A DNA stretch of 64,000 nt from Cliona cf. orientalis (lineage: Eukaryota > Porifera > Demospongiae > Clionaida > Clionaidae): positions 2,108,001 to 2,172,000 of the forward strand of contig OZ005704.1 in the NCBI GenBank assembly GCA_963930775.1. Reading direction: 5' to 3'. Below the pieces are notes generated by a model, which was not told where the DNA came from, made no database searches, and was given only the letters and a program-made list of their open reading frames with translations. Position 1 is the stretch's first letter. Each line of letters begins with the position of its first letter. A program made the translations under genes and the position numbers. Positions 22,588 to 35,000 of the stretch are shown here, piece after piece.

Positions 22588-24060
22588 GCTCTGTGGCCTC
22601 CAATAGTATGGTTCCTACTACAATAGACCGCTGTGGAAACTCAGTGAAACTGACTCCTATATCACCTTTGGAGGGGTTGTGCCCTGAAAAAGCAATCACG
22701 TTCATCTGTCAGATCGACAGTAATATAAATGATGCAAGACACCTTACGTGGCATAGTGAGGAGTATATCCAAGACTTAATACAAATCACGGTATTTGATA
22801 ACATGCCCATGATCATACTGCCAACTCTGGACCCAATGCAAAATGATACAAATTTAAAGGCAATCTACAATGCAACCGGAACATCTCTACTTGTGCTCAA
22901 GCCAAGAGCTGATGCTCCAAATGCTACTATTACGTGCATCAATGAAAATACTCGTTGCAGTAATAGCACATCTTTTCGCCTTTTGGGTATGCGTACGTAT
23001 ACAATACTACTAATGCATACGAATAATAATATTATTATTATAATTATACAAGTTTTCCCAGGAGCGCATAATGTGCCTCTGGTCATATACAATACACGAA
23101 CGTCACGTGACAACTTTGAGGATTGTAGCTACCAGTATCTGTACCACCTGCATCTCCCCCCTCCTCACTGCTGATCACCCACTTATGCCCGGACTAATTT
23201 CAGCAAGCAAAAAATACCATAGCTGAAAAAATTATGTTGAGTTGTTGCTCTATTGTTAAGGGGCAGAGAATGCAGTGCAAAAGTGGATGAGGGGGTAGGG
23301 GGCAGGCCAACAGCATAATGTTATTATTATAACAATATACGAGGATCTGGGAGCACATTCCCCCCAGGAAAACTTGGAAATTTTCATGTACTAGACTGAT
23401 AGTGCATGGCTTGTAGGCTTGATTTTGAGTGTATAATTAATAATTGTGCATATTATGGTATGCTGAAACAGTATATAGCTAAAATGAGGAGGCTCAAGCC
23501 TCCTTCTTTCATAGTTGGAGGGCCTCTAAATCGTGTGTATAGTGCTCACAAATTTACCTGTACTAACCATGCAAGCCTTGAACCTTCTTACTTCAGATAC
23601 CCCTGATGCTCCAATAAACGTTACAGCAGAGGAATCGCCTGACAGTGATCCCAATGACGATAGCTGTATGCTAGTTATAGATCTGCGTCCACCTAGTAAT
23701 ATTGATATGAACCACATCGACTGCTACATTATTCAGTTTCTATCAGAAAATCGAACTATTCCGAATACTGGGAGCGGAACTATCAAGGTGCCTGATTGCA
23801 CCCAAGATATTCGTTTGAATGTTTCTGCCATTAACAGCTGTGGTACAATTGGAGCTAGTGCCAGTGACATTAAACCCAAATTTATTACAACTTCTACTCC
23901 AACTACTTCTACTCCAACGTCTACTCCAACAACATCTGCTCCAACAACTTCTGCTGCAACAACCAACGAATCTACTGGACCAGGTTCTGAATCAAGTTCG
24001 ACTCTGGCGTCAACTACTCTATGTGCAGTGCTGCTGGTGATCAGTGTTCTCTCTTCCTGA
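22588..24060 (+). CDS. Receptor R2: Ig-like + FN3-like, predicted GPI-anchored
   Basis: A close paralogue of R1 with exons 22,588-22,986 and 23,597-24,060 and the same phases. The Ig-like part keeps FICQ, LTWHSEEY and ITCINE. The FN3-like part has DCTQDIRLNVSAINSCG. The stalk is PTTSTPTSTPTTSAPTTSA, and the end LCAVLLVISVLSS is identical to R1. Differences from R1 cluster in the middle of the Ig-like domain, where R2 is one codon longer, and in the first half of the FN3-like domain. The introns are shorter (about 0.96 and 0.61 kb) because several insertions found in R1 are absent. A surface-anchored recognition protein is the likeliest reading, but function is not shown by the sequence. Confidence 0.75.
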
Positions 24061-25310
24061 GATCATCGGAGACAGTACGTGTAATAATCATCCCACTTGG
24101 AGTACTTTACCTAGTGCTGTTGTTAATAATTAGCTACCCTAGCTGAATAATATTATTATAATATTTTCATACGATGGTCGTCTACAAACATTTAATATAA
24201 GCTAATGATATTGATGACAATTGTCATGCACCTATAGATGTTTACATGAAAATTGTGAGGTTTTAAATTTGGAGAATTCAATTTTAATTAGTGATTTTCT
24301 GCAACATTGCTAATTTTTAAAACTCATTAGAATGAATATTTTTGTATATACTACTCAGCTATATTATAATTATACGGAAGCTAGCGCTTGCAATTGCTAA
24401 ATCTAAAATCTGCTGATGGCATTTGCTAAATTTATTTCGGATTCCCACTAGACTAAGTGTAAAGTGCCAATATTATTATTATAGACATACACTGTGGGGA
24501 AGGGATCCTAATCTCGATCGCTCTTCTTGGCTTATAGATTGTGGGGATTTTTTTTTTACTAAGTACTAGATCCTAGCCGGGATCTTATATTATACTCATA
24601 GAGTCTTGGATGCATCCTGCATCATTATAAATCTAGAACACTGAGCTATAGCTGATTGAAGCACACTCAAATAATATGCAGCACACTATAATAATATTAT
24701 GTTATACAACCAGTATATATAATATATACTAGTATCAACAGTTGTACCCAGTGAAATTAGCGCTAGTGTCCCTTGTCAGACTAGCGGCCACTCATCAGTG
24801 AAGATCTTGGCCATCCATCACAGCCAAGTCTTAATGGTCAGCTTGGTACTCCAGACTACCATTATTCAGTGTACAACCTTGAAACTCCGTACGTGAATTG
24901 CTTGCAATTGAGATTGGATGACAATAATGTGATAAGCAGAATCGTGCAAGCTGATCAAGTCGAGTTTTGAACTGCTGTTTTTGTGTTTGAATCAAACAAC
25001 CAGAGATCAAAGGTATTACAGTGCCCCAGTACGTAGTCCCTGCAAGCAGGCTGGTCACTGCTGCATGAGAATTAGCCTATAGCTACATGTATACAAATAG
25101 CGAAGTATCAAGGGTACAACATGCAGAACACAAAGTATGGCACATTCTATTATTAAATAGTAAGGCCAAATACCCTGGTATGCTCACTCACTGTAAAGTG
25201 CAGTACCACAACACTATATATTATAATTATGATACAAGCTTACCTGTACCCTAGACAAATAATTGGTTCCTTTTTGTGATGTGTGAGGGTCAACTGGTTG
25301 AGTGTTATCT
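24061..25310. repeat. Downstream duplicated DNA, end of unit 2
   Basis: 24,061-24,535 pairs with 9,198-9,680 after R1. 24,537-24,835 pairs with 14,209-14,480, which lies on the far side of the retrotransposon. 24,850-25,310 pairs with parts of 15,540-16,200. I see no gene here. Confidence 0.6.
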
Positions 25311-25890
25311 TCCCGCTCCAAGTAGGAGCATACTAAGGGATTTGATAATGATCATTTTAATTGCCCCAGGGTCAGAGCAATATTGAGCACTCGAACGTGC
25401 TGGTAGTGGGTGGCCATGGGGCCAAAATTTCACTCTCTATTAAGGACACATCATCTAATAAGCGCATGTCTCCTTACCACCGAGAGTAATAAGCGCATGC
25501 GTGCGCTTATTAACCAGACTATAATAATTATAATGGTACCACTATCCCATCTGGAAGGCAAAAAGGTAAACGAAGCCCTGAATTTTCTCATAATTACCTC
25601 ATAGATTACATCATAGGTTTCATCATATAATTACCTAATAACCGCAAAAAAGTAAATTGCTACTGAGTGCATAACTACTCATACAACACCAAATTATCAA
25701 AATGCAAGTCATCAATATGGTGTATCAGGGAGGCAAGCCTTATAATTCACAGAGTGGTTTCAGCTCAAAACTATGGTTCCATACACACTTCCCATGGACA
25801 AGAGAAGGATGCAAATATGAACTCAAATACAATACTTCAGAAATACACAATACCATGTTAATGACTATTGTAATTATCATTGTGCTATAT
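25311..25890. other. Spacer between duplicated unit and R3
   Basis: AT-rich DNA. A palindromic AATAAGCGCATGCG patch at 25,455-25,515 resembles the element at 39,317. Words at 25,570-25,660 recur in reverse at 46,890-46,970. No gene was recognised. Confidence 0.5.
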
Positions 25891-28800
25891 TTAATATACG
25901 ACATTGTAAATGCCAGAGGAAACACACTCAGATGTGCTGCAATAAGCAACATTTTCCTGCAGTATAATTTTCTGCTTGTGGCATTTTACTTGTTCATAGA
26001 CGACATTCTTTGACATGTTGATATCCTTTTCCTGATGCTCCACTGCTGTGACACTATCTTTGAGTTCATTCTGCTTCTGATCATGGCATCCTAAGCCTGA
26101 GAACAGAGCAGAATATGAAAGTTGCCCTGACACTGTGTCAGATCAACACCAATGTAGGCTGGACATGATCTGACATCAAGTTTTGTTGGTAGTTGCCTAG
26201 CAACCAAGTTGTTATAGGCAATTTGCCGGCTATGGGAAGGGGTTGGGTCATCATAAAGTAGGCCCATGATGAACAGAGGTCAACTACCAACAAAATAGTT
26301 ATCTACCAGTAATTGGAGTGCATTCGATCTTGCATCTCATGCACCAGAATTACTGTCAGATAACTAGTCCCATTTACATTATTATTCTTGCTGTGCTCAG
26401 TTACTCTGTCACTGTAGTACTGTGTGTATATAATATAGTGACAGTATCAGCTAGCCTGTTAGTGGTGTATCACAAAGTCATAAGTGGCGGTGGGGGGGGG
26501 GGGGGGGGGGGCCATGGCCCCCCCTTACTTTTTCAAGGCTGACACACCTACTTTTGCCGTAGTGCTATTAAAGCAAAAAACAATGAACTTGTCAATTTTA
26601 CCCTGCTGCAATAGCCTTCTATCGGTTCTGAATCAAAAATATCCTAGTTTCATTGCTGTTCTCATTGAAATTGACTGTTTTTGCCTGTTGTCCATCGTTG
26701 TTTCTCGATTTTCATGGACGCATTACCGCTAATTAGTGGGCACGGCTTAAAAATTTTGCGCGCATGGATCATCTAACATCTTGGCCCCCTCACATTCAAT
26801 ATGCTTCCGCCACCTATAATTATAAGAGTGAGTGTTAAATACTATTCATGGGGGAACACCTGCTCATATAGTAGCACAACCAATTGACCTCAGTCTAGCT
26901 ATACTGTAGTAGCAACTGTGCACTACAGTGCAAACTGTATATTATAGTGAACGGACACACTGTCCGATTAGACGATCATTTGACCGCGGACATGTGACCT
27001 TTTGACCCGGAAACGGCCGATAGCCGACCGTTATAATTTGCTCTGTGAGAAGGTAAGCACACATCATGCAAGCATGCATCTAATTCTATAGCTTGTACCT
27101 TTTCTGATGATTATGATTATGATCAGAATTGTGATCGCCACACATACTCCAGCAAACAAGACTCCCACTGAAAGACAAATCCCGATAAGCATCCAATTTG
27201 TCTCCTTTTGCTTTCTTGTCTCTAGCATTGATTCAGAATCTACATGTATAGTGTCATGGAGATGGACATGAAATACATACTGTATAGCGTGAAACTTTTG
27301 AGGGAGAAAACCCTCATAATTTACAGCCACCCACAAAGTTTTTTCCACGCCAAAAATTTTTAGGTATGCCACACCCATTCATGCAATCAGTTTAACATTC
27401 CACGAAAGTTTTCTCTGTAAAATGCTCCCTTCCTACTGATCCGTGAAAGTTTTCTCCCTCGACAGTTTCCTGCTATATTATGGTATAGCTATTGTATGTC
27501 ACGGTTTCCCCTTATTAACCCACAGCTGCAGGCATAGAGCATGTATTACTGTACCTGTGAGAGTTGGAAATGATATTGTGTTTGAAGGAGGTAAACTGGA
27601 AAGAGGGCAAACTAGTTGAGCAGGATCCGGCAACCAGGTGGCATTCTCAGAGCACCATGATGTGTATGTTGTCACATCAGTATCACCCTCCCCACACCAA
27701 AGTAGCAGCCTGGAGCCAACTAATGTGGAGTCCAACTGCAAATTGACACTTGGATTTGTAGTGGGTTCTCCACAACTAACTGTGTATTTGGAAATGATTA
27801 TATATGAGTGAAAGTCACATCCCTATTGACATAATATATTGTATATTATAGTATATTACTATAGTATTACTGGGTTATGTAATGTTGTGTAATCATAAAA
27901 TGTTTCACTTAAAAGTTATAAATGCAGTGCCTCCAAGCTGTTCTCCTGTCTTTCAGTATAAATATTCCCATTTTTCAGTATTTTGCATGCATTTTCAGTA
28001 TTTTTCAGAATTTTACAAAGAGCTCCATATATTTTGTATGTACTAAATTCCCCCAATTTTCAGTATTTTTGAAATTTTATCAGTATTTATGGTCAGAATT
28101 CAGTAAAAATACTGACAAATCCGTATACTTGGAGGCACTGTAAATGCTGAACTACATCAATTAAGGGCATTGGTATACATGTGAAACAGTTGTCACAATA
28201 ATATGACTCTTGTCAATGCATGAGCAGTTCATGCTATTAGGCCTAGAAGCGTACAAATTCGTATTGACTCACACAATGTTATAATTATTATAAAATTCGC
28301 ACAAAAATTGTCGCTTTACAAGTATTGAACTCACCATAGTTCAGTTCAGTGATGTTTGTTGTACTATTTACTCCACAGAGACTTGCTACAATGCTCAAGT
28401 TGTACTGTGTATTGTAGAGCAGCACTAGTTCTATGCTGGCATGTCCAGTGATATTTCCAATGAGCATCTCCACTGCGAGGCTTTCTGGAGTGACACTGGC
28501 ACTGTAGGATACACCGCCTCCCTCGTTAAGCCACTGTAGAATGACCGTGATATTGTCCAATCCAAACTGCTCTGAACGAACTCGTACCACTGGGCTAGTT
28601 GGAGAACCTGTAGCTACCAGGTATTTCTGATTAATTTTGTGGATTTGTGGAACAGTATGACATTGTGTATAATATAGAATCTCACCCTTAATATCAGCGG
28701 CGTAAGAAGATGTTTGGAGTAGTGAACTGAGAATAATTGGCAATTCAGTATTATTATATGGTGGGCTATGCCTGCCAAAATCTAGGGGGGTCTGGGGGCA

Positions 28801-29595
28801 TGCTCCTCCAGGAAATTTTTCATCTTTTTAGAGTGATTCTGGTGCATTCTGAGCACACTGATTGACAAAATTAACAGCTATTACGATTAATTTTTTTGAT
28901 TTGTTTTGTTTGCATAATTTTGTTGAGCTAAAGTTCAACTGTGACACTCCAAATAAAAGCCTGCTCATCCGAGACAGCCACGTTATTATAGAAATTTATG
29001 TGTACAGAATCGAGGCTACATGCATATCCTAACACAGAATCAGTGCAATCCTATTCAAGTGTGCATAAGTAACATTTCTGAGGTGTAGATAGTACATAAT
29101 TACTGTGGGGGGCTGAGCCCCCCTATGTTTTGAACTTGGGGGGGGGGGGGGGGGGGGGGAGTCCCCCCAGCCCCCCTGGTTCTTAAGCCAGTGTTTATGA
29201 GAGAGAGAGAGAACGAATTAATACAGACAAACCTGCTGTAGCTGTGTTCACTACATGAAGAACCAGCTTAGCAGAGTTTCCCCTTGCAGTGTCTGGAAGT
29301 TCCCTGCACATAATTTCACTGCCATTCAGAATGGGGGGAATTTGGTTTGCCAATGCTATGGACGTCAAAGGATTTTTAGTTAGTGAAAACTCAAATTCAA
29401 TATCATCAATTTGAATGGGTGAAACAGATCCAACGACATTTTCCTTTGAGATATATCGTGTATAGGACCGAGAATTGGCAGTAACTGTCAGATTCCATTC
29501 CAGATAGCTGCTATCGTTTGACCTACATACCACTTCAAGTCGGTTTTGACCAGTACACACATACACTTCACCAGACGGAATTAATTCAAACATAC
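25891..29595 (-). CDS. Receptor R3: Ig-like, FN3-like, sushi, TM, N-V-x-Y tail
   Basis: Five minus-strand exons: 29,595-29,233 (Ig-like), 28,607-28,335 (FN3-like), 27,779-27,555 (sushi), 27,239-27,099 (transmembrane) and 26,096-25,891 (tail, stop TAA). All internal junctions are phase 1 with GT-AG sites. The Ig-like part shows C-W-C in VVCRS, LEWNL and IMCREL. The sushi exon has four cysteines in SCGEP, LWCGEG, SWCSEN and LVCPLS, plus the expected tryptophan. The membrane helix runs GVLFAGVCVAITILIIIIII and is followed by RK. The tail holds NVVYEQV, which fits an ITIM-like V-x-Y-x-x-V, then NVAYCST, and ends YNVVY. The exon with the start and signal peptide was not found; an ATG at the head of the Ig exon (29,593) would lack a signal. 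The role is probably a signalling surface receptor. Confidence 0.72.
26481..26817. mobile_element. MITE with AAGTGGCGG/CCGCCAC ends and G20 run
   Basis: It lies in the last R3 intron. The ends TAAGTGGCGG and CCGCCACCTA are loosely inverted, and G20 (26,492-26,511) follows the left end. The frames across the run are artefacts. Confidence 0.5.
27278..27486. mobile_element. MITE, GTGAAACTTTTGAGGGAGAAAA type
   Basis: The inverted ends TGAGGGAGAAAAC and GTTTTCTCCCTCGA lie in the R3 intron between the sushi and TM exons. It is related to 36,040-36,254, which carries CGAGGGAGAAAAC. Confidence 0.6.
27924..28142. mobile_element. MITE, GCAGTGCCTCCAAG type
   Basis: The ends GCAGTGCCTCCAAG and CTTGGAGGCACTG are inverted. 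The interior is AT-rich with at least six TTCAGTATTTT words. It lies in the R3 intron between the FN3 and sushi exons. Confidence 0.7.
29101..29180. repeat. G/C-run repeat with G22
   Basis: G22 at 29,138-29,159 is flanked by GGGGGGCTGAGCCCCCC and CCCCCCAGCCCCCC, which can snap back. It lies 50 bases from the donor of the R3 Ig exon. Confidence 0.7.
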
Positions 29596-30034
29596 CTGTG
29601 CATTGTGCAAAGTATTACAGATAAGAATAATTTTCTATTCGGATGTGACTACCAGTCCAAGTTGTATACCATATGAATGATCAAAAAGCAGCAAGGAGAT
29701 GCTAATGAATGCATGTATCTTGAATATTGAATAGAGTACCATCACTGATCACAAGTTGAGTGACTTTAGATGATTGAAATCGATCCTATGATTAAATTAT
29801 TTATGTTAGATCCACACTGGAATTAAAATGATAGCATTAAATGATGTCCTTATCTATGAATGAAACAGTAATTAAGTTACATACATACATAGACAAAATT
29901 GCTATGTGGTGTGCAAATCTATCACATGAATATCTAGCCCGGCATCATGTTGGCCAGCCTCTGACAGGGCAATACCAAGTAGCTATTTAATAGCTAGCAA
30001 TTCCAATTTAAACAACTTTTAGAGGACGCTTATA

Positions 30035-30163
30035 CACTTACTCACCTGAATTTAATCTTCAGCGACGTGAATATTCAAGATCACGCGTGCTACATTGTCA
30101 CAATGTAGCACGCGTGATCTTGAATATTCACGTCGCTGAAGATTAAATTCAGGTGAGTAAGTG
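30035..30163. repeat. Perfect 64-bp palindrome with 1-base centre
   Basis: The left arm 30,035-30,098 and the right arm 30,100-30,163 are exact reverse complements around a single C. The arms contain CGTGAATATTCAAGATCACG and end in CACTTACTCACCTG / CAGGTGAGTAAGTG. The left arm contains the minus-strand donor-like site before R3 intron 1 (30,046|30,045). The copy near 375-430 has a single arm only. Confidence 0.95.
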
Positions 30164-30339
30164 CGGCACGCAATCTAAGTTCAGAGTACAAGATACGACG
30201 CCACAGTCAAGAGCTGACAGTGCATGCAGTGTATGTACCTGGGAGGCTTCCTGATTAACATCTGCGGTTGTACCTTTCGACTTTCAACTTGGCACTATGA
30301 TTCACCACCAGTCTGAGGTAAATGAATCATTATCTAGAT

Positions 30340-31231
30340 AGCGATTCCAGACGCCCAAATTTTCGGTTCGATGGTGCAAACTGGCGGCAATAGCAATATC
30401 TATGATTATTAAGGTATCAATAGCTTCCACTCGGTGAGGCCTATTCAGCGATATATTAAATAATAAATTATGTTTTTTTTGTTGAACGGTTGAAGTATGC
30501 CCAAGTTACGTGCCGAATAATATTATTTTTCTATACAGATTTCCATAGAGCAAAAACTTAAATGCGCATGCAAGGCGTGCACTCAAGCGATTCGCTTATT
30601 TCTGGCGAGACTTAAATGAAAGAGAATTTCCTAAGCTATCTTGTGATTTTTGTTGTTTGTCGTCAATACCCTCCGTTGCTAAGCTTTTAGTTATAATGCG
30701 CCTCGGTCAATCATCCGGAATTGCTAATTACCCCCCCCCCCCCCCCCCCCCAGATTTTTCACCATAAACTATGTACAATCAAGGGCTTAGTCCAGTGGGG
30801 GGTTGGACAACACCATGTGCAGTACATATTTGCTGAGTCAGCAATATTATTGCTCTACTGAGTGTATTTCAAAGTGCTGCAGCTGGCTAACTCTAACACG
30901 GATCCAACCAACACTCAAGCTCAAGGCTTTTTAGGTGATTTGTAGTGACTTCAGCTATTATAAACCCCGTCGAACCTCGTACAAGATCGCGATAATCGAG
31001 GAAAACAGTCTTTGTAAAATTACATGGTGATAAAATGAATCTAAATCTCCCATGTCGAGCTAGAAGTAGAAAAACCTTTCTAGAACCCATCACTAAACAG
31101 CTGTACATTGAATCGGTACCTTTTGGCGGGAGTAGCTACAGGACTGGGTCGAGTATGGCACTAAACTGCTGAGTCGGCACATTTCTCATGCGTTAATCAC
31201 ATTCCTGAGTGACTGCGCGTGCATCTTGTCC

Positions 31232-31264
<33 letters not shown>

Positions 31265-32088
31265 GCTTAGTCGATAAGTCCTTGGTAATAATTCTTTCAT
31301 TTTGCCAAAGGGATGAGCCATTTTTCAATAATATTATTTATTTTTAATACCACTGCCACGGTGGCAATCCAATAATAGTAGGAGTACTAGTGGTCACAAA
31401 ATTGGGCATGGCAACGCAAGCCCCCCACTACGAGAAAGTTATCTACACCCATGTTAAAGGTGTGGTATCAGGGAAGTTGTATAGCTCCAAGAGGTTAGAC
31501 TGGTGTCACTGCATGCACTGTATTCCCACAATATCTATGCCCTATTAAATTAAAAGCATGGACCTATCCTGAAGTGTACGCTACCACAGAAAGTCACTAT
31601 AGATTTCGATAAACTTGCTTCCAACCACAGTCTATGGCTTCAAACTACAATGTAAAAATTCATGATTGGTGACTGTTAGTGCACATGCCTCCGCTGCACA
31701 GACTTTTGCTGCTGTATCAAACTTTATACAGTGTCACATGAATATGATTATAAAGGTCATAACCCTGCATGTTTACACTATCTGAGAATAGTATAGGGGC
31801 AACCCCCCCACATGCATGCACTGCAAAAATGCTTTCGCCACCAGACCTCTGTACAGCTATACATGTGAGGCAAATGCAATGCACCCTGGTAGGGAATTCC
31901 ATGCAAACCTAGGGAAAAGTTAACGAGTTTTTGGATTAGCTTGTGAATAATAATTAGCAGGCTGTGTATGTTATTATAACACTTGCCCACATCACAAAAT
32001 TCCCATAACCATGCATGATTGCTGGAATTCATAAATAATTTAAAATTTATTCTTGCTTGTATGTTTATCATAGATCATTCAGAGATCG
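30340..32088. other. Divergent intergenic region between R3 and R4
   Basis: No coding exon was recognised. The region contains C21 at 30,731-30,751, C29 at 31,234-31,262, and AT-rich DNA. It should hold promoters of both divergent genes. No TATA box could be chosen with confidence. Confidence 0.5.
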
Positions 32089-35000
32089 ATGCTGAACCCG
32101 GGCAGATGCAGTGCTGTTATTGCAGCACTGGCAATAATAATTTCAGGTAAGTGGTAGCATTATGCACACCTTACAATGCAGGCTTTGCCCCCCAGGCCCC
32201 ACTCTCTGCATTCACAGCATGCAATCTAAAGACTTTGAACTTTTAATGTTCCTGCTTATTTAGTGCGTAACATTGAAGCTGATAATTGGCCCCAAAAATT
32301 AATTAATGTGCTGAGACTATAGCACTATTGACAATGTATAGTGGCTTAATAATGCATGCTGGTGAACTTCCTGCATGTGCCATGTACTGAGCAAAATTTT
32401 CTGTCACTAACTACAGTTATCTCACAAATGGCTACTGCATCATCACTGATTGCTTTGAGCAGTCCATTGTCCGAGGGGCAACAAGTGTGTCCAGGAGATG
32501 CAATTGTGTTCACATGTGTAACGAATGGGTCGTCCATTCTTGCTTGGAGTGGTGATGATTACATTGGTCAAGGTGTTCAGTTGGAGTTTGCATCATTCCA
32601 TGACCCAGGAAGAATAGCACGTAATCGAGCTTCCCCAATCGGGACACAAGCAGTCCTCATCAGCAAAGAGATAGAGGAAAATGAAACACTAGGAATACTA
32701 GAGTCTCAGCTTAGCATCGTTGTCACTCCTGACTATCAAACTGCCACCATAAAGTGTTTGCATGTTGATACTGGATCTGAAGAAACTACAGGATTTCAAC
32801 TTTTAGGTACGTGAGCGTTATGTTATGAGCAGCTATGATCTGATTACAGTGACCTTTCTTATTAATTTTCTTAAATTGTACGTGTGTGCATGTGCGTGTA
32901 TCATAATATATTTGTGATATATAACCGTAATTGAGATGCAGCTATTTTGTTGGCTCATGATCCCTCTCATCATTATGATGACCGGTACCCCTCCAGTAGA
33001 TGGTAATTTATCTAAAAAAACTTTGGTTGCTAGGTGATGACCAATAATATATATTATTTTGTACATTTTATACATAATCCAATTCATATTTCTATAATTA
33101 AAATTCTGTGGAATGAATGTCATGACACTACGGTTGTTGTCAACTGCCATAATCAATAGATGGGTCATACTCCAGGCAAAGTGAGCTACTTACTCAATTA
33201 CTGTCTAATATGCTGCTAATATCATTGTTATTACGATAATAATATTATGTCATGAGATTTCTGTGCACACAATGAAATTCTTTTGCACGCATGAAATTAT
33301 ACTAGATGGACCTGGTGCACCAGAAGAGGTGAAAGTCTTTGAAATACCTGATGACCGTAGAAGTAGAGGTGTCTGTGTGCTGACGCTGCAGCTGAATCAC
33401 CCTAGTGATGTTGCTTTGGATGAAATACCTCATTTGAGCTACTTTATTTACTATTACGGCCAGCAACGAGAAGTGATCACTGCTGCCACTTCAAAGATTT
33501 TTGTTGTGCAAAATTGTACACCAGACCTTCTCATTAATGTCACAGTCGTCAATCGATGCGGTAACATGGGAGGGAGTGTTATTGGCATCGCCCCAGAATT
33601 TTTATCTGTAACTGTACCAAATCCTGCCAATGCTGGTAAGAATGTGTAGCTACTGAGGACATTGTCCCCCCCCCCACACCCCCAGGTATCAATTATTATT
33701 AATTTTGCTATTGGAAGTTGGAAAGTGGTTGTTGAACTGTTGTGGAAATTAATCATGACTAAGAAAAGGAGACACTATTAATTATTAAATTTTAGTATAC
33801 TGAAAAAAGTTATAAATTTGGTGGTTGGCATAATAATAATTATTATTATTATTAAATTTCACAGGTCTAATTGCTGGTGTTACTATATCTGTTATCATCG
33901 CTGTCATCACTGTCATCGCTGTCATCATTTTAATTATTATCATCTTTATCGAGTTCAAGGTCAGTCTATTGCATGTAACAGCACGCTATAAGATCAGTGC
34001 ATGCACTATCCATTATTATATTTAAATGAGCTTACAGTATTATGGCAGATAAACCCTAAACTTTTTAATTTTTATCAACACCATCGTCAGGTCTTGCAGT
34101 AGAGATCTCACTGTTAAGCCGTTCCAAGTCAATCATTAGTTTCTGGTCACACCAGTTGTCTCAAGTACATGGGGCGGGGTGGATGGTTAGGACTATTTGA
34201 CTATGTCTAATTGAATTAAGACAGGAAGAGGAAGTACTTAAACCATACCACAGATGCATGGTCAGCAAACCTCAAGTGCAAACAACAGCCTGTCAGATCC
34301 ATATCATCACACACAGGCTCATGCTAGAGCTGTTCAAGTACACAAGCAGTTCAACAGTAAATGCAGAATGACGAACTGATGTCCCATAGCGCAGTGAGTA
34401 AGTGTAGCAGGCAATGAGCTAGCTTGAGAGATCGAGATTGAGGGTACCATGTGACTCATGCAATACGTTGTTTTACGTCATCTTTTATAGTCCTCGCAAT
34501 ATTATTGGCTTTTCAAATCCGTGTCCTAAAATGTGCCCTTCCAGACTAGTTTATAGCTACCAAAGTGACTTACCCTGCCACTATTTCAGCTTGTTCTGGT
34601 TCTGATCAGGCCACTGCTGTGGACTGCAAACGTGTTTCGAGAGCGTCATAGGTCCCTTTTCTCCACAAAAGGTACTATCCACAGGAGGACTCATGACGGT
34701 CAAGTTGGAGGTTGCCACGCAACTGGCACTCCAGGTTTGGTCCTGCCTTTTAGCAATAACCACAGTCTTTAGCCCCTCTTCTAGTGGATTATCGCCATAA
34801 ATAGCTGCAGTACAGCTGGTTCCAGGTAGGAGACCGTGTTTTTTGAGGTATACTTCACAATACATTACTATGGCATGGTTCTAATTAGCACTCACTTTTG
34901 ACCACCCACGCGTTTATGACGTAATGCTGGAAAAGGGTCTATTGTGATAAGTTTCAATGCTTCAATCACAGAACTCGATAGCACAGTACAGCTTCCAAAC

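Noticed and set aside
29596..30300. A signal-peptide exon for R3 ending at the donor-like site 30,046
   Set aside because: Read in phase 1, the segment before that donor meets a TGA four codons upstream and has no ATG. A second possible donor near 30,242 also fails.
34381..34450. A functional tRNA gene
   Set aside because: The A box is acceptable but the B box is weak and no acceptor stem or cloverleaf could be drawn; kept only as a possible SINE fragment.
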